DNA of 64,000 nt from an uncultured Bacilli bacterium (lineage in GTDB: Bacteria > Bacillota_I > Bacilli_A > RF39 > UBA660). Location of the stretch: contig CAKOOV010000007.1 in the NCBI GenBank assembly GCA_934098435.1, positions 1 to 64,000 of the forward strand, given 5' to 3'. Both the position numbers and the translations under genes were made by a program. This document shows, piece after piece, positions 17,281-27,255 of the stretch. The notes under the pieces are model-generated. The model had not been told where the DNA came from, searched no databases, and saw only the letters and a list, made by a program, of their open reading frames with translations. How positions within the stretch are numbered: the stretch's first letter is position 1; each line of letters begins with the position of its first letter.

Positions 17281-18780
17281 ATGGAAAAAGTTTATATGTG
17301 TATAGATTTAAAAAGCTTTTATGCCTCTGTTGAATGTATTGAAAGAGGGTTAGATCCTTTAAATACTAATTTAGTGGTTGCAGATGAGAGTAGAACAGAA
17401 AAAACTGTTTGTCTTGCAATAACACCAAGTTTAAAACAATATGGTCTAGGAGGTAGAGCAAGACTTTTTGAAGTCATTCAAAAAGTTAAAAGTATTAACT
17501 ATGAAAGAAGAAAGAATAATAATTATAAAAAATTTAATTCGAAATCATTTCTTGATAGTGAACTAAAAAAAGATAGAACATTGGAATTAGATTTTATAAT
17601 TGCTCCACCTCAAATGAAAAAATACATGAAATATAGTACCAATATTTATAAAATTTATTTAAAATATTTAGCACCAGAAGATATTTTTGTTTATTCAATA
17701 GATGAAGTTTTTTGTGATATAACTACTTATTTAAGTATGTATCAGATGACAGCAAAAGAATTAGTTTCTAAAATAATAAAAGATGTTTATGATACAACTG
17801 GAATAACTGCAACTGCCGGAATTGGAACTAATATGTATTTGGCAAAAGTATGTATGGACATAGTTGCTAAACATACAGAACCTAATGAAATAGGTGTTAG
17901 AATTGCAGAAATTGATGAGATGTCATATAGAAAACTATTGTGGAATCATAAGCCACTAACATCATTTTGGAGAGTAGGTAAAGGTATAGCAGATAAATTA
18001 GAAAAGAATGGATTATATACTATGGGAGATGTTGCAAGATGTTCTTTAAATAACGAAAATTTATTATACAAATTATTTGGAGTAAATGCAGAATTATTAA
18101 TTGATCATGCTTGGGGTTGGGAACCGACAACAATAGAAGAAGTTAAAGCATATAAACCTGAAAGAAATAGTATATCATCTGGACAAGTTTTACATAGCCC
18201 ATATAAATATGAAAATGCTAAATTAATTGTAAGAGAAATGATAGATTTATTATCATTAGATTTAACTGACAAGCATTTAGTTACAAAGCAATTAGTATTA
18301 GATATAGGTTATGACATTGAAAATTTAACTAATCCTGCAATCAAAAAAATGTATAATGGAGAAATAACAATAGATAATTATGGAAGAGAAGTTCCTAAAC
18401 ATTCTCATGGAACAATAAATTTGGATTACAATACTTCTTCATCAAAAGTCCTATCAAAAAAATGTATTGAATTATATGATAGAATAGTAAATAAAAATTT
18501 ATTAATTAGAAAAATAAATATTACTGCTTGTAATATAATTGATGAAGATATAGTAGAAAAAGAAGTAGTCCATGAGCAATTAAATCTTTTTTCATCAAGT
18601 GATGATTCTGAACAAAAAATTGAAGATAAAAAAAGACAAAAAGAAGATAATAAATTACAACATGTTTTATTGGATATTAAAAATAAATATGGAAAAAACT
18701 CTATCTTAAAAGGTATGAACTTAGAAGAAGGTGGAACGACAATTGATAGAAATAATCAGGTTGGAGGTCATAAAGGATAA
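17281..18780 (+). CDS. Y-family DNA polymerase (UmuC/UvrX-like)
   Basis: This 499-residue translesion polymerase carries the metal ligands in MCIDLKSFYASVE (Asp9) and YSIDEVFCD (about residue 137). The lesion-bypass finger, helix-hairpin region (FWRVGKGIADKLEKNGL) and little-finger domain follow. The C-terminal region is charged. I start at the ATG at 17281, because the earlier ATG at 17269 overlaps the ribosome site GGAGG. Its stop overlaps the YolD-like gene. Mobile elements often carry this pair; the SOS-like operator upstream fits induction on DNA damage. Confidence 0.92.
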   Translation: MEKVYMCIDLKSFYASVECIERGLDPLNTNLVVADESRTEKTVCLAITPSLKQYGLGGRARLFEVIQKVKSINYERRKNNNYKKFNSKSFLDSELKKDRTLELDFIIAPPQMKKYMKYSTNIYKIYLKYLAPEDIFVYSIDEVFCDITTYLSMYQMTAKELVSKIIKDVYDTTGITATAGIGTNMYLAKVCMDIVAKHTEPNEIGVRIAEIDEMSYRKLLWNHKPLTSFWRVGKGIADKLEKNGLYTMGDVARCSLNNENLLYKLFGVNAELLIDHAWGWEPTTIEEVKAYKPERNSISSGQVLHSPYKYENAKLIVREMIDLLSLDLTDKHLVTKQLVLDIGYDIENLTNPAIKKMYNGEITIDNYGREVPKHSHGTINLDYNTSSSKVLSKKCIELYDRIVNKNLLIRKINITACNIIDEDIVEKEVVHEQLNLFSSSDDSEQKIEDKKRQKEDNKLQHVLLDIKNKYGKNSILKGMNLEEGGTTIDRNNQVGGHKG

Positions 18781-19184
18781 TGGATAAATATGAAGATATA
18801 ATTAATCTTTCTCACTATGAGCCAAAATATCATCCTAGAATGAGTATGTATAAAAGGTCGGCACAATTTGCTCCTTTTTCAGCGTTAGTTGGGTATGATG
18901 AACAAGTTCAGGAATGTTCAAGATTAACCGACAAAAGATTAGAAATGGATGATGAATCAAAAGAAATAATAAATAATAAACTAAATAAGATAAATGAGTT
19001 TATAAAAAATAATCCAGAAGTTGAAATAACATATTTTATACCCGATGGAAAAAAAGAAGGCGGTAAATATGTTACTGAAAAAGTAAATGTAAAAAGAATT
19101 GATTTTATAAATAGATTTATAAAACTTACTGATAATAAAAAAATAGTTTTAGATGACATTATAGAAATAGATATTAAAGATTAG
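18780..19184 (+). CDS. YolD-like protein, partner of the Y-family polymerase
   Basis: The 134 residues contain the YolD signature: MSMYKRSAQFAPFSALVGYDEQV, then a helix and a beta-rich tail (EVEITYFIPDGKKEGGKYVTEKVNVKRID). YolD-like proteins are regularly paired with UvrX/UmuC polymerases and are thought to modulate them. The start overlaps the polymerase stop (TAATG). A hairpin with a T run follows. Confidence 0.88.
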   Translation: MDKYEDIINLSHYEPKYHPRMSMYKRSAQFAPFSALVGYDEQVQECSRLTDKRLEMDDESKEIINNKLNKINEFIKNNPEVEITYFIPDGKKEGGKYVTEKVNVKRIDFINRFIKLTDNKKIVLDDIIEIDIKD

Positions 19185-19190
19185 TGAATT

Positions 19191-19216
19191 AAAGTCGTAG
19201 AAATACGATTTTTTTT
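19191..19216 (+). terminator. Terminator after yolD-like gene
   Basis: TCGTA and TACGA flank a GAAA loop, extended by AA/TT pairs, followed by eight T. Confidence 0.75.
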
Positions 19217-19240
19217 AATACAAAGAAAGGAGAATTATTA

Positions 19241-19441
19241 ATGAAAGAAGATGAAATAAAGATTTATCATAAAGTTTGTGATATTTCTAGGATATGTAAA
19301 AAATATTTTTACGAGAGAAAATATTTGCCAAGTGATGCTTGGTCAATGGATAAAGTTGTTGAATATATTTATTCAACTTCAAAGGAGTTAAAAAAGCAAT
19401 ATGATGAATTAAAGAAAAATATCAAACAGGGGAGGTTATAA
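19241..19441 (+). CDS. Small hypothetical ICE protein
   Basis: The 66-residue protein is not recognised. It is helical and charged, with ICKKYFYERKYLPSDAWSMDKVVEYIY and a Lys-rich C-terminus. It has a good ribosome site (AAAGGAGAA) after the preceding terminator and opens the third gene run of the element. Confidence 0.65.
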   Translation: MKEDEIKIYHKVCDISRICKKYFYERKYLPSDAWSMDKVVEYIYSTSKELKKQYDELKKNIKQGRL

Positions 19442-19443
19442 TT

Positions 19444-19956
19444 ATGGCATTATATAGTGTTGAAGTTGTTGAAACTTTAAGTAGAGTAGTAGAACAAGAT
19501 GCTCCAACTTATGAAGATGCTGAAAGTCTTGTTGAAGAAAAATACGATAATCAAGAAATAGTTTTAGATTCAGTAGATTATAAAGGAGTAGAATATAGAC
19601 AAATTCCTTTTCCAAAAATAAAAGAAAGTTTTAATATTACAATAGACTTTGATAAAGAAGAAAAAAATGTTTATATAAGTACAGAGTCATCATCTGGTGC
19701 TACTTATAGTTGTGAAACAACAGAAGATTTAAATATAGCTTTGAAAACATATATTAGTAATTATGTTGAAGTTGAAAATGATAATTCTAATAAAAAGAAT
19801 TTTAATAATTTTAACAAAGCAAAAAAAGAAATCGTTGATATTATTTCTGAATGGGAAAAAGAGCAAAGAAAAAATCATTCCGAAAAGATAAAAGCAGCAC
19901 TTAGAGCAAAGAAGTTAAGAGAAGAACAAAATATTGAAGAAGAAATGGAGAGATAG
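19444..19956 (+). CDS. DpnD/PcfM-like protein
   Basis: The N-terminal 45 residues (LYSVEVVETLSRVVEQDAPTYEDAESLVEEKYDNQEIVLDSVDYK) match the short DpnD/PcfM domain common in conjugative plasmids and ICEs. A second small beta domain and a Lys/Glu-rich tail ending EEEMER follow. The function of PcfM-like proteins is not known. The gene follows the preceding stop by two bases and is coupled to the next microprotein. Confidence 0.72.
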   Translation: MALYSVEVVETLSRVVEQDAPTYEDAESLVEEKYDNQEIVLDSVDYKGVEYRQIPFPKIKESFNITIDFDKEEKNVYISTESSSGATYSCETTEDLNIALKTYISNYVEVENDNSNKKNFNNFNKAKKEIVDIISEWEKEQRKNHSEKIKAALRAKKLREEQNIEEEMER

Positions 19957-19960
19957 GTTT

Positions 19961-20083
19961 ATGTTATTAATTATTTTAGGAGCAATAGGGTTATTCTTAT
20001 TGCTTTTTCTTTATTCTGCTTGTGTAGTATCAAGCAGGTGTTCACGAGAGGAGGAAAAGTATGAACACACTAGAAATGTATAA
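19961..20083 (+). CDS. 40-residue membrane microprotein
   Basis: ATG at 19961 opens a 40-codon frame: a hydrophobic helix (LLIILGAIGLFLLLFLYSACVV), then SSRCSREEEKYEH. The ribosome site is made by the end of the previous gene (GGAGAGATAGG). It overlaps the next gene by 23 bases, and its REEE codons contain the next ribosome site (GAGGAGG). Similar small proteins with a helix followed by an SRxSREEE-like tail occur at this place in related ICEs, as far as I recall. Confidence 0.6.
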   Translation: MLLIILGAIGLFLLLFLYSACVVSSRCSREEEKYEHTRNV

Positions 20084-20399
20084 AAGATTGTCAAATGAAG
20101 ATAAAACTCATTTAACCGTGTATTGTATTTACGATAGCATTTACGATGTTGCAAGAAATAATAATATTGAAATTAGTGATGAACTTGCTATGAATATTCA
20201 AGAACTTGCTCATGATTTATATCTTGAAGATGAATATATGAATTTATCTGCATCACAAATTGCTTTCTTTTTAACAGAGTGTTATGCAAAAGATAATACA
20301 TTTATGGATAAAGTAGAAGATATAGATTATGATGACATACTACAAGCAGTTGAAAATGATAATCACGAATTTTATATTGAAGAAGAAATGGAAAGGTAG
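20061..20399 (+). CDS. Hypothetical ICE protein ending EEEMER
   Basis: The 112-residue acidic helical protein is not recognised (MYKRLSNEDKTHLTVYCIYDSIYDVARNN...). It follows the microprotein in an overlapping frame. The last codons double as the ribosome site for the next gene, as in three neighbouring genes. Confidence 0.68.
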   Translation: MNTLEMYKRLSNEDKTHLTVYCIYDSIYDVARNNNIEISDELAMNIQELAHDLYLEDEYMNLSASQIAFFLTECYAKDNTFMDKVEDIDYDDILQAVENDNHEFYIEEEMER

Positions 20400-20409
20400 G
20401 TAATAAATT

Positions 20410-20685
20410 ATGGATTTTACAAAGCTAAATGTTGAGTTTGCTAATATGCAAAATACTATTACTAAATATAATAATATTTTGAATGAAATAAAGAATAGAA
20501 TTAAAAACAATTTAAGAGATATTAGTAAATATGAAACCAAAATAAAAAATACAAAGAATAATTTAGAAAAAGAGAGTTATAAAATACTTGTTATTTCATT
20601 AAAAAATGAAACTTCATTTTTAGAAAATATTATAAAAGAGGAGGAACAAAATGAACGAGAAACAGGGAATACTAAAACAGTATAA
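20410..20685 (+). CDS. Small coiled-coil protein
   Basis: The 91-residue, Asn/Lys/Glu-rich sequence (MQNTITKYNNILNEIKNRIKNNLRDISKYETKIKNTKNNLEKE) is predicted to be a long coiled coil. The family is not recognised. It overlaps the next gene by 35 bases in another frame. Confidence 0.62.
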   Translation: MDFTKLNVEFANMQNTITKYNNILNEIKNRIKNNLRDISKYETKIKNTKNNLEKESYKILVISLKNETSFLENIIKEEEQNERETGNTKTV

Positions 20686-21049
20686 CGAAGAAGAAATAAA
20701 ACAATTACTTAATGACAAAGTGAAAATGGTTTATATTGATAATGGTAGTGAGGAATTTGTTGCAAGATATGAAGATTTACCGGACATTATCGTAGATGTA
20801 AACGAAAAACTTGGACATAATGAAAATTTAAAGGTATATGATTTTGAAAATCCAATAGCATATAAACCGATTTTAACAACAATAGGTTATTTTTTAGATA
20901 AATGTGATCCAGATGTAAGAAAAGATATAATTGATAGATTAGTTGGCTTACAAAAAGGAGAAATTGCAGTAAAAGATTACAAGGTAATTGATGAAGATAT
21001 GTTAGATGATGTAAGAATTGCTATGGAAAAAGAAGAAATGGATAGATAA
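20651..21049 (+). CDS. Hypothetical ICE protein before the coupling ATPase
   Basis: The 132-residue acidic protein (EEEIKQLLNDKVKMVYIDNGSEEFVARYEDLPDIIVDVNEKLG) is not recognised. It starts inside the previous gene after AGAGGAGGAAC, ends EEMDR, and sits three bases before the VirD4-like gene, with which it is surely co-translated. Confidence 0.68.
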   Translation: MNEKQGILKQYNEEEIKQLLNDKVKMVYIDNGSEEFVARYEDLPDIIVDVNEKLGHNENLKVYDFENPIAYKPILTTIGYFLDKCDPDVRKDIIDRLVGLQKGEIAVKDYKVIDEDMLDDVRIAMEKEEMDR

Positions 21050-21051
21050 TT

Positions 21052-23025
21052 ATGCCAATGGTATATATAGTTATTTTAGTTTTAGTGGCTTTAATAATTA
21101 TATTTTTGTATTTTATTGAGCCAATAATAACTAGACAAAAAATAAAAGATAATAATGAACATGGTAGTGCAAGATGGGCTACTAAACAAGAAATAGAAAA
21201 GCATTTTAGAAAAGAACAAATAAGTCATATTGTAAAAACTGGCTTCCCTGTATATTACTCAAAGGATAATAGATATGTATGGTTTGATATGGAAACACCA
21301 CATTGGATTTATTTAGGTTCCACAGGAAGTGGCAAAAGTGCTACTGCAGTAATTCCTGAATGTAGCTTTATTGCTACTGCTGAAAATAAAAAAAGTGTTT
21401 TTATTACAGATCCAAAAGGAGAAATATTTTCTACAACAAGTAAAATGTTTAAAGACAATGGTTATCATGTGTTTACATTGGATTTTAGAAATCCAGAATT
21501 TTCTAATCATGCTAATTTATTAGAAACTGCAATTATTGAATACGAATTATTTGATAAAAATGATAAATTAAGTCAAAAGGAAAATGATGAGAACTTAAAA
21601 ATAAAGTATAAAAATGAATCAATAACTCACTATGCACAATGTAATCAAATCGTAAATGATATATGTACTATGATTATGGCAGATAAAACTGCAAAAGAAG
21701 CATTTTGGAATAACAGTGCAAGTGATTTGTTATATGGTATCATTTTTTTATTTTTAGAAGATTATGCTGATGGAAAAATTAAAAGAGAACAAATTACTTT
21801 AACATCAATGAAAAAATTCCAAAATAGTTCAATGACCGATAAGAATATCAAAATTTTAAGAAAATATGTAGAGGCAAAACTTTATGGATGTAGAAGTAAA
21901 GATAAGTTAATACCAATTATTTCTACCAGTGAGAATACTTATAAGAGTATTACAAGCATATTCAATGAGAGAATGACTTTATTTGATGATGTAAATGTAG
22001 AAAATATTACATCTAATTCTGATTTTGATTTTGATATATTAGGTAAAGAACCATCAGTATTATATTGTTGCATACCTGATGAGTCAAAAATATACTATAC
22101 TCTTGTATCAGTAGTAGTATCTTTAATATATAAAAGGTTAGTATTATTATGTAATATGCAACCTAATAAGAAACTACCAACTGAACTTGTATTCTTACTT
22201 GATGAATTTGCAAATACACCACCACTACAAGATATTGAAACAATAGTATCAGTAGCAAGAAGTAGAGGTATGTATTTTCAATTCTTTTTACAAAGTTTTG
22301 CTCAATTAGATAATTTATATGGTAAAGAAGTTAGTCAAATAATTCAAGATAACTGTGGCTTGGCTTACCTTAAAACAAACACACAAGAAACTGCTGAAGC
22401 AATAAGCAGCCGTCTAGGAACTCACGGAGTAGAAACTACTTCTTTAAATTATTCAATGAGTTTTATGAATAATAATGGTAGTAAAGGAACAAGTCTTATT
22501 TCAAGAAGATTATTGACTGCTGATGAAATAAAACAATTACATTATAAGACAATCATATTTCCAACAGTTGGTTATCCAATATTTCGTGATACCGTAGTTT
22601 ATCAAAAATTTAGTTGTTATAAAAAAGGTTTTGTTGATAGAAAAATAAGACCACTAGAAAGGATAGTTGATACTTACTATACAGTAGAACAATTAAAATT
22701 TGATGATAAGAATAATGAACAAGAGCCAAAGCTTAATACTGCTGAATCACAAATGAAAACAAAGTTAATATCTATTATAAATGAAGTTATAAAGATATTT
22801 GGAAAAATTGATTTTAATGTTGAGTATGTAAAAGATGGAAATGATATTACTGCTCAACTTTTTTTAGCCCCACCATTATCAACTAATGATCTAAAAGGAT
22901 TAGAAGAATTAAGTAGTAAATTAGGTTTTGGGTATAATGCTATATCTAGCAAAGAAAAAGTTAATAGAAAAAATAGAAACTCTTTAATAGAGATTTTTTT
23001 AATTGATAGAGAAAAAGAAATGTGA
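21052..23025 (+). CDS. virD4: VirD4/TraG-type coupling ATPase
   Basis: The 657-residue protein delivers the relaxase-DNA complex to the channel. It has an N-terminal membrane helix (about 2-22), the typical NEHGSARWAT entry, Walker A GSTGSGKSAT (near residue 88) and Walker B VFLLDEFANT (near 381). RSRGMYFQFFLQSFAQL and the NCGLAYLKTNTQETAE region are characteristic of TraG/VirD4 proteins. It has no partner helix gene beside it and lies well apart from virB4. Confidence 0.95.
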   Translation: MPMVYIVILVLVALIIIFLYFIEPIITRQKIKDNNEHGSARWATKQEIEKHFRKEQISHIVKTGFPVYYSKDNRYVWFDMETPHWIYLGSTGSGKSATAVIPECSFIATAENKKSVFITDPKGEIFSTTSKMFKDNGYHVFTLDFRNPEFSNHANLLETAIIEYELFDKNDKLSQKENDENLKIKYKNESITHYAQCNQIVNDICTMIMADKTAKEAFWNNSASDLLYGIIFLFLEDYADGKIKREQITLTSMKKFQNSSMTDKNIKILRKYVEAKLYGCRSKDKLIPIISTSENTYKSITSIFNERMTLFDDVNVENITSNSDFDFDILGKEPSVLYCCIPDESKIYYTLVSVVVSLIYKRLVLLCNMQPNKKLPTELVFLLDEFANTPPLQDIETIVSVARSRGMYFQFFLQSFAQLDNLYGKEVSQIIQDNCGLAYLKTNTQETAEAISSRLGTHGVETTSLNYSMSFMNNNGSKGTSLISRRLLTADEIKQLHYKTIIFPTVGYPIFRDTVVYQKFSCYKKGFVDRKIRPLERIVDTYYTVEQLKFDDKNNEQEPKLNTAESQMKTKLISIINEVIKIFGKIDFNVEYVKDGNDITAQLFLAPPLSTNDLKGLEELSSKLGFGYNAISSKEKVNRKNRNSLIEIFLIDREKEM

Positions 23026-23040
23026 AAGAAGGTGTAGAAA

Positions 23041-26000
23041 ATGAATAATGACTTTTTTGGAGAATTTTTAGCCATAAGAGATGAAACATTAAAAAATATT
23101 CAATTAGATAATAATAGTTGGAACAAGTTTATTACTTATTGGTCAAAAATATTGGACAAGTATAGTGTTGATAATGTTCTTAATCTATATACCTACAATT
23201 CAAGTGGTAGAACATTTATGACTTTTGATGAATGGAATAGTGAAGAAATAGGTAGAAGAATAAAACCTAAAAGTAAAGGAATACCAATAATTATCAATAA
23301 TTGGAAAGGTTATGTTTTTGATATAAAACAAACTTATGGTAAAGAATATAGAATATGGAATTATAATCACTTTGTAGATAAATCATTATTAGAGTATTAC
23401 CAAGATAATGCAGGTATTTCAAATGATGATAATAAATCATTATATGAAAACTTTTATGATACTTTTTATGAAATATCTATAAAGCAAATAATGAACAATT
23501 ATATGACAATGTCAGCAGATGAAGTGGAGTTCGTTGCTAAAACAATGACTTCACTTTTTTTAGCGAAAGCTAATTTTAATATATATAATCTACCAAATTC
23601 TTATGAATTATTAGAAGAAATGGATAGTGATGATATTTTAAAATGTATGCAGATTGCCAATAAAGAAACTGCAATTATATATAATGATTTTGTTGAAAAA
23701 GCAACAAGTCTTGAGAATATACAAAACTATATTCAAACTAATGTGCTTTTTCAATTTAAAGATGACAAGATATTAAGTAATGAAGAAAAACAAAACTTTT
23801 TATCTGGTATAGAAGTTAATACACCATTTAATAATGAGATATTAGAAAATATATACGATAGTTATGTTAATAGATATGAGCATTCATTTAAAAGAAAAGT
23901 AAATCCGATTCAAGAAGAAAATACCTTATCATTTGATAAAGAAAAAGTATATATAAATAATGAAGAAGTTAGTGAAGAAGAATTTGATGAAGAACTTACT
24001 AAAATGGAAGAAGAACATTTTGATAATGTTCACAGATTAAATGATAGTAATAATAGTGTTGAACAAATGAGTTTATTTGCACCGAGAGAAGAAGAACTTG
24101 CAAATAAAATATGTGATATATTTAATTCTTTTGATACAAAATATCAAAATACTTTTGAAATTCATAATGTAGAATTACAAGTATGGGAGCATATAAAATC
24201 AAACAAGAGAAATCTATCTATATTATTGTCTAGTCCTATTACAGATATGGGAGAGAATGCTTTTTCATATTTTAATCCTGATAAGACTGATGAAATTAAA
24301 TTAAATGAAGGAATAAAAAATAATGCTTTTCTTCAATCTTTATATAAGGATAAAGACTTTTCAATTTATATATCTCCTGACTTAATACATATATATTGGA
24401 ATAATTTTGATGATAAACAATTTGATATGTCTATACCAAGTACAAAATTGGTAGATCAAAATGAAATTGATAATCAAGAATTAGAACAAATTGATAGAGA
24501 AGTATCTTCTATTATTGAAGATGTGGAAGATAATGATATTGATTATAAGGTTACTACTGCTGAAATAATTCCAACTCATGATGGTATAGAAACTAATATA
24601 ATAGAAGAACAAAAGTTTAATAATAATGGAGAAGAAATAGAAGAAGAATATCCGAAAGTTAATTATCACATTAGTGATGATAAAGTTGATACAAGTTTTG
24701 GTGCTAAATCAAGATTTGAAGATAATGTAAAAGCAATAGAACTATTAAAGCAATTAGAAAGTGAAGATAAAAATGCAACAAAAGAAGAACAGGATATTTT
24801 ATCTCGTTATGTAGGTTGGGGTGGAATTGCTGATGCTTTTGATGAAAGAAAAGATAATTGGAAAAGTGAAAGAGAAAGACTAAAACTACTATTAAATGAT
24901 GAAGAATATAAAGCAGCTGCACATTCAACATTATCATCTTTTTATACTCCAAATGTTGCAATAGATGGCATATATAAAACTTTAAAACAATTTGGTTTTG
25001 AAAAAGGAAATATTTTAGAGCCAAGTTGTGCTATTGGTAATTTCTTTGGGAGATTACCTAGTGAATTTGAAAAATCTAAATTATATGGTGTAGAGTTAGA
25101 TAGTATAAGTGGTAGAATTGCTAAAAAACTATATCCAAATGTAAAAATAGAAATAACAGGTTATGAAAATTCAAAAGTAGCAGATGAATTATTTGATGTT
25201 GCAGTTGGTAATGTACCTTTTGGAAGTAATACTGTATATGATAAAAGATATAAAGATAGATTCTTAATTCACGATTACTTCTTTCAAAAAACATTAGATA
25301 AAGTTAGAGATGGTGGAATAATTGCTTTTATAACTACTGATGGAACACTTGATAAGAAAGATACAAGAGTAAGGGAATATATTGCAAAAAGAGCAGAGTT
25401 TTTAGGTGCAATTAGATTACCAAATAATACATTTACTAATAATGCAAATGCAAAGGTAACATCTGATATTATTTTCTTAAAAAAGAGAGATGAATTAAAA
25501 CAAGATTTAAGTGATGAAAAGTGGATTTATACAAGTGAATATGAAGATGGAATAACAATAAATAATTATTATATTGATAATCCAAATATGATGCTTGGAA
25601 AAATGGAACTAGAGTCAACTGCTTATGGTTATGACAATACATTATCTCCAATAGATGAGGATATAAATGTTTTAATGAATCAAGCAATAGAACATTTACC
25701 TAGTAATATTTATGAACAAACAAACTTTATTCATAATGACGATAATGATTATGATGTTTTAGATGCTGATGATAGTATTAAGAATAATGCTTTTACTATT
25801 ATTAATAAAGATGGTAAAGATATAATTTATCAAAGGTCATTTTCTAGTTTAGTACCATATTCTATTCAAGAAGGTATGGTGGCAAAAAGAATTATAGGTC
25901 TTTGTAAGGTTAAAAATGCTTTAAGAGAAGTATTTGATATTCAACTTCGTGATGGTAGTGATGAAGAATTATCACTAGCACAAGAAAAATTAAGTAAAGA

Positions 26001-27222
26001 ATATGATGAATTTTATAAAAGATATGGTTATATTAATGATAGTGTAAATGCAAGAGCATTTGATAGTGATCCAGATTATTATTTACTTACATCTATTGAA
26101 AATAAGGTTAGTAAAGATGATGAAGATGAAAATGACAAACCTAAATATGAAAAGGGAGACGTCTTTACTAAAAGAACAATAAGAAAAAGTAAAGTAATAA
26201 CGAGTGCCGAAAATGTAGAAGATGCTTTAAAGTATTCACTTAATAATCGTGGTTGTGTTGATTTTGAATATATGAAAACATTATATCCAAAAAGTGAAGA
26301 TGAAATGATTGAAGAACTTGATAATCTAATATATCAAGATCCTGAAAAGATTAATGACTTTAATAAAGGTTGGGTTATAGCAAGTGAATATTTAAGTGGT
26401 AATGTAAAACATAAACTTAATTATGCCAAATCAATAAATGAAGATAATAAATATGATAAAAATATAGAAGCACTTGAAATAGTACAACCTATACCACTTG
26501 AATATGATGAAATAAGTGTTAAGTTAGGATCAACTTGGATACCAGAAGATATATATCATCAATTTTGTTGTGAATTATTAGATATTCAAAGTTGGAACAA
26601 AAGTAGATTAAAAATAAAGTATGCAAAAGAAGTAAATACTTGGTTATTTCAAGCTAGTGGTTTATATGGTTATGGAGTTAAAAACACAAATACTTGGGGA
26701 ACTGATAGAGCAGATGCTTTATCTTTAATTAAAAATGCTTTAAATCTTCAAAGTGTAACTGTATATGATACATTAGAAGATGATAGGAGAGTTGTAAATC
26801 CTGTTGAAACTGCAAATGCAAGAGAAAAGCAAGAACTTATAAAACAAGAATTTAAAGAGTGGATTTGGAAAGATGAAGATCGAAGAAATAGACTAACAAA
26901 ACTTTACAATGAACAATTTAATTGTATGAGAGAAAGAGAGTTTGATGGTAGTCATCTTACTTTTGATGGTATGAATCCAAATATAGAACTTCGAGAACAT
27001 CAAAAAAATGCAGTTGCTCGTGTTTTATATGGTGGTAATACTTTACTCGCTCATGCAGTAGGTGCAGGAAAAACTTATGAATGCATTGCTAGTGCTATGG
27101 AATTAAAAAGACTAGGAATAGTTAGTAAGCCGATGTTTGTTGTACCTAATCATTTATTAGGACAATGGGCAAATGAAATATTAAAATTATATCCCACTGC
27201 AAATATACTTGTTGCAACTTAA
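23041..27222 (+). CDS. N-terminal part of giant methylase/SNF2-helicase protein, cut by in-frame TAA
   Basis: The 1393-residue product holds an unrecognised acidic N-terminal half, then an N6-adenine-methylase-like domain: YVGWGGIADAF, motif I EPSCAIGNFFG and GNVPFG in place of the usual NPPY. The helicase part begins with Walker A HAVGAGKTYEC. The frame ends at a TAA (27220-27222) directly after ILVAT. The same frame continues downstream without shift into KDFEKTRRKK and the DEAH half. Intact relatives in Firmicutes ICEs are single proteins of about 2,000 or more residues. Either a nonsense mutation, recoding or a sequence error separates motif I from the other helicase motifs. Confidence 0.88.
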   Translation: MNNDFFGEFLAIRDETLKNIQLDNNSWNKFITYWSKILDKYSVDNVLNLYTYNSSGRTFMTFDEWNSEEIGRRIKPKSKGIPIIINNWKGYVFDIKQTYGKEYRIWNYNHFVDKSLLEYYQDNAGISNDDNKSLYENFYDTFYEISIKQIMNNYMTMSADEVEFVAKTMTSLFLAKANFNIYNLPNSYELLEEMDSDDILKCMQIANKETAIIYNDFVEKATSLENIQNYIQTNVLFQFKDDKILSNEEKQNFLSGIEVNTPFNNEILENIYDSYVNRYEHSFKRKVNPIQEENTLSFDKEKVYINNEEVSEEEFDEELTKMEEEHFDNVHRLNDSNNSVEQMSLFAPREEELANKICDIFNSFDTKYQNTFEIHNVELQVWEHIKSNKRNLSILLSSPITDMGENAFSYFNPDKTDEIKLNEGIKNNAFLQSLYKDKDFSIYISPDLIHIYWNNFDDKQFDMSIPSTKLVDQNEIDNQELEQIDREVSSIIEDVEDNDIDYKVTTAEIIPTHDGIETNIIEEQKFNNNGEEIEEEYPKVNYHISDDKVDTSFGAKSRFEDNVKAIELLKQLESEDKNATKEEQDILSRYVGWGGIADAFDERKDNWKSERERLKLLLNDEEYKAAAHSTLSSFYTPNVAIDGIYKTLKQFGFEKGNILEPSCAIGNFFGRLPSEFEKSKLYGVELDSISGRIAKKLYPNVKIEITGYENSKVADELFDVAVGNVPFGSNTVYDKRYKDRFLIHDYFFQKTLDKVRDGGIIAFITTDGTLDKKDTRVREYIAKRAEFLGAIRLPNNTFTNNANAKVTSDIIFLKKRDELKQDLSDEKWIYTSEYEDGITINNYYIDNPNMMLGKMELESTAYGYDNTLSPIDEDINVLMNQAIEHLPSNIYEQTNFIHNDDNDYDVLDADDSIKNNAFTIINKDGKDIIYQRSFSSLVPYSIQEGMVAKRIIGLCKVKNALREVFDIQLRDGSDEELSLAQEKLSKEYDEFYKRYGYINDSVNARAFDSDPDYYLLTSIENKVSKDDEDENDKPKYEKGDVFTKRTIRKSKVITSAENVEDALKYSLNNRGCVDFEYMKTLYPKSEDEMIEELDNLIYQDPEKINDFNKGWVIASEYLSGNVKHKLNYAKSINEDNKYDKNIEALEIVQPIPLEYDEISVKLGSTWIPEDIYHQFCCELLDIQSWNKSRLKIKYAKEVNTWLFQASGLYGYGVKNTNTWGTDRADALSLIKNALNLQSVTVYDTLEDDRRVVNPVETANAREKQELIKQEFKEWIWKDEDRRNRLTKLYNEQFNCMREREFDGSHLTFDGMNPNIELREHQKNAVARVLYGGNTLLAHAVGAGKTYECIASAMELKRLGIVSKPMFVVPNHLLGQWANEILKLYPTANILVAT

Positions 27223-27255
27223 AAAGATTTTGAAAAAACAAGAAGAAAAAAACTT

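Noticed and set aside
27220..27222. TAA recoding as a sense codon in this organism
   Set aside because: TAA ends most genes in the window at family-typical lengths, so general recoding is excluded.
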